DNA of 64,000 nucleotides. It comes from DATHZQ01 sp965216945 (GTDB taxonomy: Bacteria > Actinomycetota > Acidimicrobiia > Spongiisociales > UBA5794). The DNA lies in contig CBDCGU010000003.1 in the NCBI GenBank assembly GCA_965216945.1, positions 2,666,001 through 2,730,000 on the forward strand, given 5' to 3'. The position numbers and the translations under genes were made by a program. Below, piece after piece: positions 40,460-48,552 of this stretch (positions are counted from its first letter, which is position 1; each line of letters starts with the position of its first letter). The notes below the pieces were generated by a model. That model did not search any database. It had not been told where the DNA came from and saw nothing but the letters and a program-made list of their open reading frames with translations.

Positions 40460-42273
40460 TGCAACCGCTCCACTTCTACGACGAGAACATTCCCTGTCTC
40501 GCCGCGTGTCCGGTGCACACCAATGCGGGTGCCTACGTGGCCGCGATCGCCGACGGCGACGATCTCGGCGCCTACCTCACGGCTCGGCTCCCCAACCCTT
40601 TTGCCTCGGTGTGCGGGCGAGTGTGTGCCGCTCCCTGCGAGGACGCCTGCCGGCGGGGTGAGATCGATCGACCGATCGCCATCCGTGCGCTGAAACGCTT
40701 CGTCACGGAGCAGTTCGGTCCGGAGTCCGATACCGGCAAGACCTGGCTGGACGTTGCGGCACCGCCGACGCAGGACCGGCCGCAGAGTATCGGCATCGTC
40801 GGCGGCGGTCCTGCCGGGATGGCATGCGCCCACGACCTCCGGCGTCTCGGCTACCAGGTGACCGTCTACGAAGCGACGGCCCAGCTCGGCGGGATGATGA
40901 AGCTCGGTATCCCGGAGTACCGACTCGACCGCACGCTGCTCCAGAAGGAGCTCGACGCCATCGTCGAGCTGGGGGTCGAGGTCTACTACCACACCAAGCT
41001 GGGCCGGGACATCAGCCTGGCCGAGCTGCGCCGCCGCCACGACGCACTCTTTCTCGCCATCGGCGCCACGCTGGGACGGGGTCTCGACATCGAGGGGCAC
41101 GAAGCCGACGGTGTGCTCAAAGCCATCGAGTTCCTCATCAACGTCAACCAGGGTTTCGAGGTGGAGGTCGGTGAGAAGGTCGTGGTCATCGGTGGCGGCG
41201 ACGTGGCCATGGACGCCGCCCGCTCGGCCCTGCGCGCCGCCGCCTACGAGGAGGCCCGCACCGGGGCCGACTATGCGGATGCGGACGCCCGCAGCTCGAT
41301 GACCGAGGCACTGGACGTTGCGCGGACGGCGGCGCGGTCGGGAGCTCATCAGGTGACGGTCATCTCCCTCGAGTCGGCAGAGGAGATGCCGGCATCTCCG
41401 TTCGAGCTCGAGGAGGCGGTGCACGAGGACATCGAGTTCATCCATCGGCGCGGTCCCGCCCGGGTGTTGCACGAGAACGGCAAAGTCACGGGACTGGAGA
41501 CCATCCAGGTGCTGTCCGTGTTCGACGAGAACGGTCGGTTCTCCCCGGAGTTCAACGATGCCGACCGGATGGTCCACGACGCGGACACGGTGATCCTGGC
41601 CATCGGACAAGCGATCGACATCGACGCCCTCGGCCCCGAGGGGCCGGCGGTGTCGCCGCGGCGCACGATCCAGGTCGACAGCGAGACAGGCGCCACCTCC
41701 CTCGACGGCGTCTGGGCCGGAGGCGATGCGGCCAAGGGGCCGCGCACGCTGATCGAAGCCATTGCCGACGGACGGCGCACTGCGGCGGACATCCATCGCG
41801 CTTTCGGTGGGCGGGACGAGGAGTACCCGCAGGGTCACATGGTGGAGCTCGAGCAGTTCCACCGCAGCACCGACGTGTACGACCGGATACCTCGGGTCTC
41901 CGTGCCGACGTTGCCATCCGACAGGCGCATCGGGTTGGCGGAGGTCGAGACCGGGTTCACCGAGGAGCAGGCACGATGCGAGGCGAAGCGCTGCCTGCGC
42001 TGCTTCGCCAACATCCAGCTCGACGTCGGGAAATGCGTGCTGTGCGCGCTGTGTGCCGACGTGTGCCCGCTCGACCTCATCGCGCTCGTCCCTTCCGAGG
42101 AGGTCGATCCAGGCCGACCGGGGGGGACCGCTCTCACCTTGAACGAGCAGGCCTGTATCCGCTGCGGCCTCTGTATCGAACGCTGCCCACCGCGCGCCTT
42201 GTCGATGGGCGTGTGGACCGGCGTCGGGGTTCCGGTCCAGCTACGCCAACCGAGCATGAGTGCGACCACGTGA
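40459..42273 (+). CDS. GltD-like FAD/NAD(P) oxidoreductase with N- and C-terminal iron-sulphur modules
   Basis: A 604-residue flavoprotein. N-terminal cysteines C13, C17, C52, C56, C60 and C64 match the dihydropyrimidine dehydrogenase/glutamate-synthase beta Fe-S domain. FAD motif GIVGGGPAG is at 112-120; a second dinucleotide motif VVVIGGGDVAMD follows at about 237. The C-terminus has two [4Fe-4S] motifs, C526-C529-C532-C536 and C566-C569-C572-C576. No glutamate synthase large subunit is nearby. Beside cytochromes it is likely the NAD(P)H-side electron entry, an inference. Confidence 0.88.
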   Translation: MQPLHFYDENIPCLAACPVHTNAGAYVAAIADGDDLGAYLTARLPNPFASVCGRVCAAPCEDACRRGEIDRPIAIRALKRFVTEQFGPESDTGKTWLDVAAPPTQDRPQSIGIVGGGPAGMACAHDLRRLGYQVTVYEATAQLGGMMKLGIPEYRLDRTLLQKELDAIVELGVEVYYHTKLGRDISLAELRRRHDALFLAIGATLGRGLDIEGHEADGVLKAIEFLINVNQGFEVEVGEKVVVIGGGDVAMDAARSALRAAAYEEARTGADYADADARSSMTEALDVARTAARSGAHQVTVISLESAEEMPASPFELEEAVHEDIEFIHRRGPARVLHENGKVTGLETIQVLSVFDENGRFSPEFNDADRMVHDADTVILAIGQAIDIDALGPEGPAVSPRRTIQVDSETGATSLDGVWAGGDAAKGPRTLIEAIADGRRTAADIHRAFGGRDEEYPQGHMVELEQFHRSTDVYDRIPRVSVPTLPSDRRIGLAEVETGFTEEQARCEAKRCLRCFANIQLDVGKCVLCALCADVCPLDLIALVPSEEVDPGRPGGTALTLNEQACIRCGLCIERCPPRALSMGVWTGVGVPVQLRQPSMSATT

Positions 42274-42298
42274 AGGTGACGTCTATGAAGGTGCCCAT

Positions 42299-43033
42299 AT
42301 GAGTGTCATGGATCGGGTGAGGGAGACCACGATCGGCCGGTCCATCTTCCGTGTGCCCGACCGGGCAACGGAGCGGGACCGGGCCGCCGGCCACTGGTCG
42401 AACTTCTTCCTGCACATCTACCCCGTCAAGGTGAAGCGCAAGGAGATCACGTTCAAGTACACGTGGTTCCTCGGCGTCGCTTCGCTCGTGCTGTTCGGGT
42501 CACTCGTGCTGTCCGGCATCTACCTGATGTTCTTCTACGTGCCGTCGCCGGCGAACGCATACGGAAACATCCAGACCATCCAGACCGATGTGGCATTCGG
42601 CCAGTACATCCGCAATGTGCACCGGTGGTCGGCGCACCTCATGGTGCTCGCCGTGGCCGCCCACATGGCCAAGGTGTTCTACCGGGGTGCCTACAAGGAG
42701 CCCAAGGAGTTCAACTGGGTCATCGGAGTGGTGCTCTTGGTTCTCACGCTGCTGCTGTCCTTCACCGGGTACCTGTTGCCCTGGGATCAGCTGGCGTTCT
42801 GGGCCGTCACCGTCGGCACCTCGATGGCGTCCTACGTTCCTCTCATCGGCGATGAAGTGCAGTCGGTTCTCCTCGGGGGACCGACCGTGGGCAGCGCCAC
42901 CCTGGTTCGTTTCTACGTGTTGCACGTAGCCGTGTTGCCATTGCTCTTGGTGGTCGTCGTCACCATCCACCTGTGGCGCTGGCGCAAGGACTCGATGCTG
43001 ACCGTCGACAGGGAGGAGGTGCACGATGCTTGA
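42299..43033 (+). CDS. b6-type cytochrome b subunit of a quinol:cytochrome c oxidoreductase
   Basis: A 244-residue membrane protein. Haem ligands are H108/H122 in helix B (13 residues between) and H209/H224 in helix D (14 between), the cytochrome b6 spacing. YLLPWDQ is at 158-164. It has four helices and ends before the Qo PWY motif, which is in the next gene. Overlaps that gene by 8 bases. A menaquinol donor is likely in an actinobacterium. Confidence 0.93.
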   Translation: MSVMDRVRETTIGRSIFRVPDRATERDRAAGHWSNFFLHIYPVKVKRKEITFKYTWFLGVASLVLFGSLVLSGIYLMFFYVPSPANAYGNIQTIQTDVAFGQYIRNVHRWSAHLMVLAVAAHMAKVFYRGAYKEPKEFNWVIGVVLLVLTLLLSFTGYLLPWDQLAFWAVTVGTSMASYVPLIGDEVQSVLLGGPTVGSATLVRFYVLHVAVLPLLLVVVVTIHLWRWRKDSMLTVDREEVHDA

Positions 43034-43550
43034 CACGAATCCGGACATGGTGGACGAGAAGACCCGGGTGCTCGGCATCGTGCCGGGCAAGCCGGGCGCC
43101 GGCGACCGCAAGGTCCTGCCCGAAGAAGATCCGGTCATGGTGTGGCCCCATCTGCTCGTGCGGCATGCAGTGGCTGCCCTGGCCATCATGCTGGTCGTTC
43201 TCATCATCGCCTTGCTGTTCGACGCCCCGCTGCGCGAGATCGCCAACCCGACGAACACGCCCAACCCGGAGAAGGCACCGTGGTATTTCGCCGCGCTCCA
43301 GGAGCTGCTGGCTCACTTCCACCCCCTGGTCGCCGGCGTTCTCGTACCGACTGCGATCATCGTGGGGATGGCGGCGTTGCCCTACCTGGACCGGAATCCG
43401 AGCCTCAATCCCAAGTTCCGCCGCGTGGCCCGAGTCACCTTCTCGATCTTCCTCGTCGTGTGGATCCTCTTGACGCTGGTGGGCTTCGCATTCCGCGGAC
43501 CCAACTGGGGATGGGTGTGGCCCTGGGAAGAATGGCACGGTGAGCTATGA
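43026..43550 (+). CDS. cytochrome b C-terminal subunit (subunit IV-like)
   Basis: A 174-residue protein with three helices (about 43-64, 100-118, 132-155). The Qo-site motif reads APWYF at about 84-88, a known variant of PEWY seen in menaquinol complexes. The 40-residue hydrophilic N-terminus is cytoplasmic. It pairs with the b6-type subunit upstream to build the split cytochrome b. Its stop overlaps the Rieske start (ATGA). Confidence 0.92.
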   Translation: MLDTNPDMVDEKTRVLGIVPGKPGAGDRKVLPEEDPVMVWPHLLVRHAVAALAIMLVVLIIALLFDAPLREIANPTNTPNPEKAPWYFAALQELLAHFHPLVAGVLVPTAIIVGMAALPYLDRNPSLNPKFRRVARVTFSIFLVVWILLTLVGFAFRGPNWGWVWPWEEWHGEL

Positions 43551-44050
43551 CCAACGTTGAACGACGCAAGTTCCTCTCCAATGCGTGGAAGGTCGGCGCA
43601 GGCCTGATGGCGGCGGCCGGCGTGTGGACGACATGGGACCTGCTGCAGCCGCAACCGGCCGCAGGCTTCGGAGGCACCGTTCGCTCGGTTCCGCCCGAGG
43701 CCGTGCCGGAGGACAGCGTGATCGAGGTGCGATCCGCTCGTGCCTACCTGACGAGGATCGAAGGCGAGATCGTTGCGCTCTCGGAGACCTGCACTCACCT
43801 CGGTTGCCGGGTTCCCTGGTGCGCCACGTCCGGTCAGTTCGAATGTCCCTGCCACGGCTCCGTCTTCAACCGCGCCGGCGACTACATCGCCGGACCGTCC
43901 CCGCGCGGCCTCGACAGGTACTCGACGGAGGTCGTCGACGGAATCGTCGAGATCGACACCTCGTCCGCGGATCTGGGCCCGCCACCGGGCACGCTGACCA
44001 TCGATGAGCCACCCCGCGGCCCCGCATGTGCGGAGAGCAGCCATGGCTGA
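43547..44050 (+). CDS. Rieske iron-sulphur protein
   Basis: A 167-residue protein. N-terminal ERRKFLSNAW followed by a hydrophobic helix (about 15-33) suggests Tat export with retained anchor. The [2Fe-2S] ligands are C82, H84, C100 and H103, and C87/C102 form the disulphide (CTHLGC and CPCHGS). It accepts electrons from quinol and passes them to cytochrome c. The downstream cytochrome c gene overlaps by 8 bases. Confidence 0.95.
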   Translation: MTNVERRKFLSNAWKVGAGLMAAAGVWTTWDLLQPQPAAGFGGTVRSVPPEAVPEDSVIEVRSARAYLTRIEGEIVALSETCTHLGCRVPWCATSGQFECPCHGSVFNRAGDYIAGPSPRGLDRYSTEVVDGIVEIDTSSADLGPPPGTLTIDEPPRGPACAESSHG

Positions 44051-44504
44051 GCGCGCTCCCGACCGAGAGTTGGAGGAGTCGACCAACAAGTGGATGACGG
44101 CGGGGCTCGTCATCATGGCGTTGATGGTGCTCGTCTTCCCGGTGTACCGCTTCTACGAGCCTTCGGCCCGGGAGGAGGCCCGGGAGGCGCACGTTGCGTC
44201 GCTGGCAGAGCAGGGGGAGGCGATCTATCAGCTGAACTGCACCGCGTGCCATGGCGCGAGCGGCGAAGGTGGCATTGGCCCGGCGCTCAACTCAAAGCAG
44301 TTCTTGCAGTCGGCGACCGACGAGCAGATCGACGTGCTCATCGCCATCGGAGTTCCCGGCACGGAGATGAACCCCTACTCCATCGACTTCGGTGGCCCGC
44401 TCACCTCCGAGCAGATCAAGGCCGTGACCACTTTCCTGCGGTCGCTCGAACCCAACGCCCCAGACGTGCCCGATTGGCGGAACCCGGGCGGTGGCGGCGA
44501 GTAG
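44043..44504 (+). CDS. membrane-anchored class I cytochrome c
   Basis: A 153-residue protein with one N-terminal helix (18-37) and a periplasmic cytochrome c domain: C66-T-A-C69-H70 binds haem, and a methionine in GTEMNPYS is the likely sixth ligand. It follows the Rieske gene with an 8-base overlap, replacing cytochrome f/c1 in this complex. Start ATG 44043 is preferred over an in-frame codon at 44004. Confidence 0.92.
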   Translation: MAERAPDRELEESTNKWMTAGLVIMALMVLVFPVYRFYEPSAREEAREAHVASLAEQGEAIYQLNCTACHGASGEGGIGPALNSKQFLQSATDEQIDVLIAIGVPGTEMNPYSIDFGGPLTSEQIKAVTTFLRSLEPNAPDVPDWRNPGGGGE

Positions 44505-44527
44505 CGCACATCGAGGAGGCGCACCTC

Positions 44528-44917
44528 ATGGAAGTCAAAGAACTGGTGGGAGGCTCAGCGCAGATGTGCGACGCCATGACCACCATGGCGGTTGCCGCGG
44601 CGACCATGATCCGGGAGGGCGTTGGTTCCCTCGGTGTCACCGGGAGGGAAGGCCTCGCCGGGATCGTCACGGAGCGTGACGTGCTGCGGGCGGTTGCGGC
44701 AGGCGTGGACCTCACGACGGAGCAGGTAACCGGATGGATGACACCGAGCCCCGACACGGTTCCCGCCGACATGAGCGTGGAGGACGCAGCCGTGTGGATG
44801 GTTGCGGCCGGGTACCGGCATCTGCCGGTGCTCGAAGGCCAGGCGCTGCTTGGCATCGCCAGCATCAAGGACGTCCTCTGGGCGATCACCGACCAGCATC
44901 TGCAGAGCGACCAGTAA
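44528..44917 (+). CDS. tandem CBS-domain protein
   Basis: A 129-residue soluble protein made only of two CBS motifs (about 10-62 and 72-125), with GLAGIVTERDVLRAVA and LLGIASIKDVLWAI as the repeat cores. Such proteins bind adenosine nucleotides as energy sensors. GAGGAGG lies 9 bases before ATG 44528. It ends the respiratory operon, 23 bases after the cytochrome gene. Confidence 0.9.
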   Translation: MEVKELVGGSAQMCDAMTTMAVAAATMIREGVGSLGVTGREGLAGIVTERDVLRAVAAGVDLTTEQVTGWMTPSPDTVPADMSVEDAAVWMVAAGYRHLPVLEGQALLGIASIKDVLWAITDQHLQSDQ

Positions 44918-44962
44918 CGGGCCCATCGGCGTGGTGCTTCAGGTTCCCGTCGGACGTGGTCG

Positions 44963-46105
44963 TCAACCGTCGGTGTGGTGGCGCAGCGAGCGATCGACCG
45001 GTATCAACGCCCGCAGCGTCGTGCCCCGACCCTCTCCGGTGAGGATCTCCAGCTCACCACCCGCCTGGAGCGCACGTGCCCGCAGATTGGTGAGGCCGAG
45101 GCCGCCGTAGTGTCCGTCCGGGTCGAATCCCTTGCCGGCGTCGTTGATACTGACCGCGATCGAGTCGTCAGCCCCGAACAGCACGACCTCGACCCACTGC
45201 GACCCACTGTGACGCAAGGCGTTCGACGTCGCCTCCTTCACGATGTGCAGCACGGAGTCGGCCACAGCCATCGGCACGGCATCGAAGACGCCGTCGACCA
45301 GGACGCGAGCCTCGATACCGTGGGCATCCGACAGCTCATCGACGAGCTCGGCCACTTCGGCGGGGAGCAGACGGTGCGGTTCGAGTTGCCGGAGATCCAG
45401 GATCAGGTGCCGCAGCGAAGTGATGCACTGGTCGATGCGTTGCACCTCGGCCCGCAGCGAGTTGCTCATGCTGGGGTCCCGCGCCGACTCGGCGAGGGCC
45501 TGCAACGACAGCCCGATGGCGAAGAGATCCTGGATGGTGTCATCGTGCACGTCGCGGGCGATGCGCGCCCGATCCTCGGCGACGGCAGCGCGGCGTAGCC
45601 GCTGATGAATCCGTGCGTTGGCGACGGCGAAGCCGCCGACCAAGGCCAGCGCTTCCATCGCCTGCTGATCCGCGGGGGTGAACCCCCCATTCTTCTCGGT
45701 CAGGTAGAGGTTGCCGAAGACCGTGTCTCCAATGCGAACCGGCACCCCGAGGAAGGTGTGCATGGCCGGGTGACCATCGGGAAAGCCACCCGAATCAGGA
45801 TGCGAAGCGATGTCGTCGAGGCGAACCGTCTGGCCGGTTCGGGTGATCGTACCGAGTACGCCGATTCCGATCGGGGGATGTCCGATCGAGCCGACCACGT
45901 CATCGTCCATACCTTCGTGGACGAACTCGACCAGGTAGCCATCACCCCCGACCACACCGAGCGCACCGTACGTCGCACCGGTGGTTTCCATGGCGGATTG
46001 CACGATCGACCGAAGGACGGACCGCAACTCACCCTCCTCTGAGACGCGGATCGCGGCGTCGAACAAGGTCGTGAGAAGCTCGGTGTCGAGCATCTGGGAA
46101 GCCAT
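44963..46105 (-). CDS. GAF-domain histidine kinase (NarL-family sensor, DevS-like)
   Basis: A 380-residue cytoplasmic kinase. A GAF domain covers about 28-165, followed by HisKA_3 with the phospho-acceptor H187 in RIARDVHDDTIQ, and an ATPase domain with VKEATSNALRHSG (N box), DAGKGF and GGLGLTNLRARA. No membrane segment. The layout is that of the redox/hypoxia sensors DevS/DosS, but a single GAF and no proven haem ligand leave the signal open. Divergent from a NarL-type regulator. Confidence 0.92.
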   Translation of the reverse strand: MASQMLDTELLTTLFDAAIRVSEEGELRSVLRSIVQSAMETTGATYGALGVVGGDGYLVEFVHEGMDDDVVGSIGHPPIGIGVLGTITRTGQTVRLDDIASHPDSGGFPDGHPAMHTFLGVPVRIGDTVFGNLYLTEKNGGFTPADQQAMEALALVGGFAVANARIHQRLRRAAVAEDRARIARDVHDDTIQDLFAIGLSLQALAESARDPSMSNSLRAEVQRIDQCITSLRHLILDLRQLEPHRLLPAEVAELVDELSDAHGIEARVLVDGVFDAVPMAVADSVLHIVKEATSNALRHSGSQWVEVVLFGADDSIAVSINDAGKGFDPDGHYGGLGLTNLRARALQAGGELEILTGEGRGTTLRALIPVDRSLRHHTDG

Positions 46106-46205
46106 GAGATCGCTACGTTACCGGTATCTGGGTTGGGGGTCGAAAGGCCCGAATCGAAGGGGCACCCGACCTGCCGGGGAGCCGAATCCGGGCAGGTAGC
46201 TTGCG

Positions 46206-46883
46206 GTGGTGGAATCGGGGATGCGGATATTGCTCGTGGACGATCACGAGGTCGTGCGCGAGGGCCTCAGGAACCTGTTGAGCGCACATCCTGAGATCGA
46301 GGTCGTCGGCGAGGCGGAGGACGGGGCGTCGGCGATACGGCGTGTCGGCTATGACTCGCCGAATGTCGTCGTCCTCGACATGCGTCTCCCCGACATGTCG
46401 GGGGTAGAGGCCTGCCGGTCCATCGTCGAGCGGTTTCCGGAGGTCCGGGTGGTCATGCTGTCTGCGTATGCAGACGACGAAGCCATCACCGAGGCCATCA
46501 GGGCGGGTGCCTCCGGGTACCTGGTGAAGCAGCTCGACGGGCCGCGCCTGGTCGATGCCGTGCTTCGCATCGGGCGGGGTGAGTCGGTTGTCGACTCGAC
46601 CGTGACCGAACGTCTCTTCGACCGCATCCGTGGTGTCAGGAAGCGGTCCCGCCTGGACGTGCTCAACGATCGTGAGCGCCGGATTCTGGATCTGATCGCC
46701 GACGGGCTCACCAACCGCGAGATCGCCGACGAGATATTCCTCGCCGAGAAGACGGTGAAGAATCACGTCTCCCGGATCCTCGGCAAGCTCGGCTTCCACA
46801 ACCGCAGTGAGGCCGCTGCCTACATCGCTCGTATGCGCCGCAGCGAAGCCGACGCCCTCCCCCCGGAGGAGTGGAAGACATAG
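46206..46883 (+). CDS. NarL/DevR-family response regulator
   Basis: A 225-residue regulator. Receiver domain with D12/D13, phospho-acceptor D58 and a lysine in GYLVKQLDG; C-terminal LuxR-type helix-turn-helix (about 150-210) with RERRILDLIADGLTNREIADEIFLAEKTVKNHVS. GTG 46206, GTG 46209 and ATG 46221 all lie in frame and no ribosome-binding site decides. Divergent from the GAF kinase, its probable partner. A perfect terminator hairpin follows the stop by three bases. Confidence 0.92.
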   Translation: MVESGMRILLVDDHEVVREGLRNLLSAHPEIEVVGEAEDGASAIRRVGYDSPNVVVLDMRLPDMSGVEACRSIVERFPEVRVVMLSAYADDEAITEAIRAGASGYLVKQLDGPRLVDAVLRIGRGESVVDSTVTERLFDRIRGVRKRSRLDVLNDRERRILDLIADGLTNREIADEIFLAEKTVKNHVSRILGKLGFHNRSEAAAYIARMRRSEADALPPEEWKT

Positions 46884-46886
46884 ATT

Positions 46887-46970
46887 TCGCCCGAAGCAGG
46901 CTTCGGGCGAGTTGTTTCGACCCCGAGCTTTCGCTCGGGGTCGAGTTTGTTTGTCGGCCCTTCGGGCCGG
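46887..46970 (+). terminator. terminator hairpins after the NarL-type regulator
   Basis: Three consecutive stems: TCGCCCGAAG/CTTCGGGCGA (10 bases, loop CAGG, 46887-46910) then GTTGTTT; TCGACCCCGAGC/GCTCGGGGTCGA (12 bases, loop TTTC, 46917-46944) then GTTTGTTTG; and CGGCCC-TTC-GGGCCG (46955-46969). The 12-base stem recurs exactly after trpS at 49560-49587. The first two with T-rich tails are good intrinsic terminators. Confidence 0.75.
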
Positions 46971-46980
46971 CTGTCATTTG

Positions 46981-47277
46981 CTCGTCGCAGCAACGAGTGG
47001 CTGCGACGAGATCTGAGGGGAGGCGCGGAGCTTCCCCTCAGACTCCCCTCCCTGCGACATCGCTGCGCTCGTCGCCCTACGTCCCTCGAAGGGCGTGAGC
47101 CTCCGGGAGGGTGCCCGGGTGCTCGAGGGGGTGGAGCTCCGCGGAACCCCCTCGATGTGGGGTGCACCCCACCAGGGACACGGGGCGGCGGAGCCGCACG
47201 TTACAAGCTCGATCGAGGCCTGCCTCGATCGAAATGACCCTGCCTCGATCGAAATCCTTCCTGTGTACTCTCTGGGG
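46981..47277. repeat. hairpin array between two response-regulator genes
   Basis: Stems include CTCGTCGCAGC/GCTGCGACGAG (46981-47010), TCTGAGGGGA/TCCCCTCAGA (47012-47042) enclosing GGCGCGGAGC, a GCGGC/GCCGC stem near 47186, and TCGATCGAGGC/GCCTCGATCGA (47209-47232). GCCTCGATCGAAAT is repeated directly at 47222 and 47242. The same units, in the same order, occur after trpS. Confidence 0.75.
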
Positions 47278-47919
47278 GTGGCTCGACGCATCCGCATTCT
47301 TGTTGTCGACGACCACGGCGTCGTGCGCGCTGGGGTGGTCGCGTTCCTTGCCAGACAGCAGGGCTTCGTGGTTGTCGCCGAGGCCGACACTTGCGCTACG
47401 GCGCTGGCCGCAGCCGAGGAGCACCAACCGGACATCGCCGTCGTCGATGTGCAGCTACCCGACGGCTCCGGTGTGGATCTCTGTAGGAGAATCCCGAACG
47501 TGTCGCTGAACACCGAGATCGTCCTCTTCACCAGTTTCGCCGACGCATCGCTGCTGGAGGATGCGCTGGAGGCGGGCGCCAAGGGATATGTGCTCAAGCG
47601 CATGGATCTCACCGAACTCGCCGATGCGGTGCGGGCGGCGGCGGCCGGCCAGGTGCTGATCGATCCCGATGCGCAGGACGCTCTCGAGGCCGCCAAGAAC
47701 GGGCCCGATCCCGATGGCCCCATGTCACGGCTCTCTCAGCAGGAGCGCAAGGTGCTCGAACTCATCGCCGAGGGCAACACGAACCGGCAGATCGCAGCAA
47801 CGCTCGACCTGGCCGAGAAGACGGTGAAGAACTACGTTTCTTCGGTGCTGCGCAAGCTCGGCGTGGCCCGTCGCTCGGAGGCCGCGGCGTTCATGGCGGC
47901 ACACGAGCCGCCTCGTTGA
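47278..47919 (+). CDS. NarL-family response regulator, second copy
   Basis: A 213-residue regulator with receiver (D57 phospho-acceptor in VVDVQLPDGSG, lysine in YVLKRMD) and LuxR-type helix-turn-helix (ERKVLELIAEGNTNRQIAATLDLAEKTVKNYVS). Similar to the regulator at 46206 but diverged, so an old duplication. GTG 47278 gives VARRIRILVVDDHG; GTG 47263 is an alternative. No kinase gene is adjacent; it may share the GAF kinase. Confidence 0.9.
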   Translation: MARRIRILVVDDHGVVRAGVVAFLARQQGFVVVAEADTCATALAAAEEHQPDIAVVDVQLPDGSGVDLCRRIPNVSLNTEIVLFTSFADASLLEDALEAGAKGYVLKRMDLTELADAVRAAAAGQVLIDPDAQDALEAAKNGPDPDGPMSRLSQQERKVLELIAEGNTNRQIAATLDLAEKTVKNYVSSVLRKLGVARRSEAAAFMAAHEPPR

Positions 47920-47986
47920 GGCTCGATCTCCTCGTCGATTGGGACCCGCGGCTGTAACACGACGAACCGATCTGGCGTAGACCTGG

Positions 47987-48378
47987 GTGATGCACGTCCG
48001 GCGCCGTTGTCGCCAGGCTCTCCGTCACCTACTTCCCGTTCTTCGGTCCGCCGTGCAGTCGATCTACGTCCACAACGATGGCGATCGGCAACTGGATCTC
48101 TCCGGCTGGACCGTGGACAACCCCGCCGGCACCCGTCCCATCGTGTTCCCGGACGGGCTCGTCCTGGAACCGGGTGGATCGACCGGTGTCGTGGCCGGCC
48201 CAGCGCGATCGCCGGACTGCGGCACCCACCGCGGCAACGTGCTCATCGTGTGTGGCGTGTTCAGTGGGGATCCTGACGACCCGTTGTCGATCCGGGCATG
48301 GATGCCTACTCGAGCGGAGTGGTCTTGCGGGATGCGACGGGTACCGAAATCGACTCGTGGAGCCCCGCCGACGAGTGA
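47987..48378 (+). pseudogene. frameshifted lamin-tail-domain (LTD) gene remnant
   Basis: The first frame reads YVHNDGDRQLDLSGWTVDN and FPDGLVLEPGGSTGVVAG, the usual LTD pattern, up to about 48298. The expected ending VVLRDATGTEIDSW then lies in another frame (from 48301 to a TGA at 48376-48378), so a frameshift near 48300 splits the domain. No signal peptide is intact at the N-terminus. It was probably a secreted protein gene; a sequencing error is an alternative explanation. Confidence 0.55.
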
Positions 48379-48385
48379 GGCGGCG

Positions 48386-48414
48386 TTGTCACGGCGTACG
48401 ACCGCCGGTAACCT
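48386..48414 (+). promoter_or_regulatory. trpS promoter
   Basis: TTGTCA (48386-48391), 17 bases, TAACCT (48409-48414). The predicted start is near 48421, directly at the leader-peptide ATG (48422), so the leader would be translated without a 5' untranslated region. It overlaps the tail of the lamin-tail remnant. Confidence 0.6.
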
Positions 48415-48421
48415 CGAAGCC

Positions 48422-48460
48422 ATGAACGATGTGCAGACGTGGCGGCACTGGCAGAGCTGA
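48422..48460 (+). CDS. leader peptide of trpS attenuator
   Basis: A 12-residue peptide, MNDVQTWRHWQS, with Trp codons at positions 7 and 10 and a TGA stop 25 bases before a terminator hairpin. Two Trp in twelve residues is far above background. Stalling here when charged tRNA-Trp is scarce would favour readthrough into trpS. Trp leader attenuation is known in actinobacteria; its use here is inferred. Confidence 0.75.
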   Translation: MNDVQTWRHWQS

Positions 48461-48485
48461 GGCCCTTCCGCGCGTCATCGTCGAT

Positions 48486-48520
48486 CCGCCGGAGGCCACT
48501 GCCCCCGGCGGTTTCTCTTT
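48486..48520 (+). terminator. attenuator terminator upstream of trpS
   Basis: Arms CCGCCGGAGGC (48486-48496) and GCCCCCGGCGG (48501-48511) pair with one mismatch around loop CACT, followed by TTTCTCTTT (48512-48520). It lies between the Trp-rich leader peptide and the trpS start at 48553. Confidence 0.72.
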
Positions 48521-48552
48521 GAGGTAGCACAACACAGACTCGCACGAACGAC

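Noticed and set aside
40459..42273. Glutamate synthase small subunit (gltD)
   Set aside because: The fold is GltD-like, but two extra C-terminal [4Fe-4S] motifs and the cytochrome neighbours, with no gltB in the window, make this name misleading.
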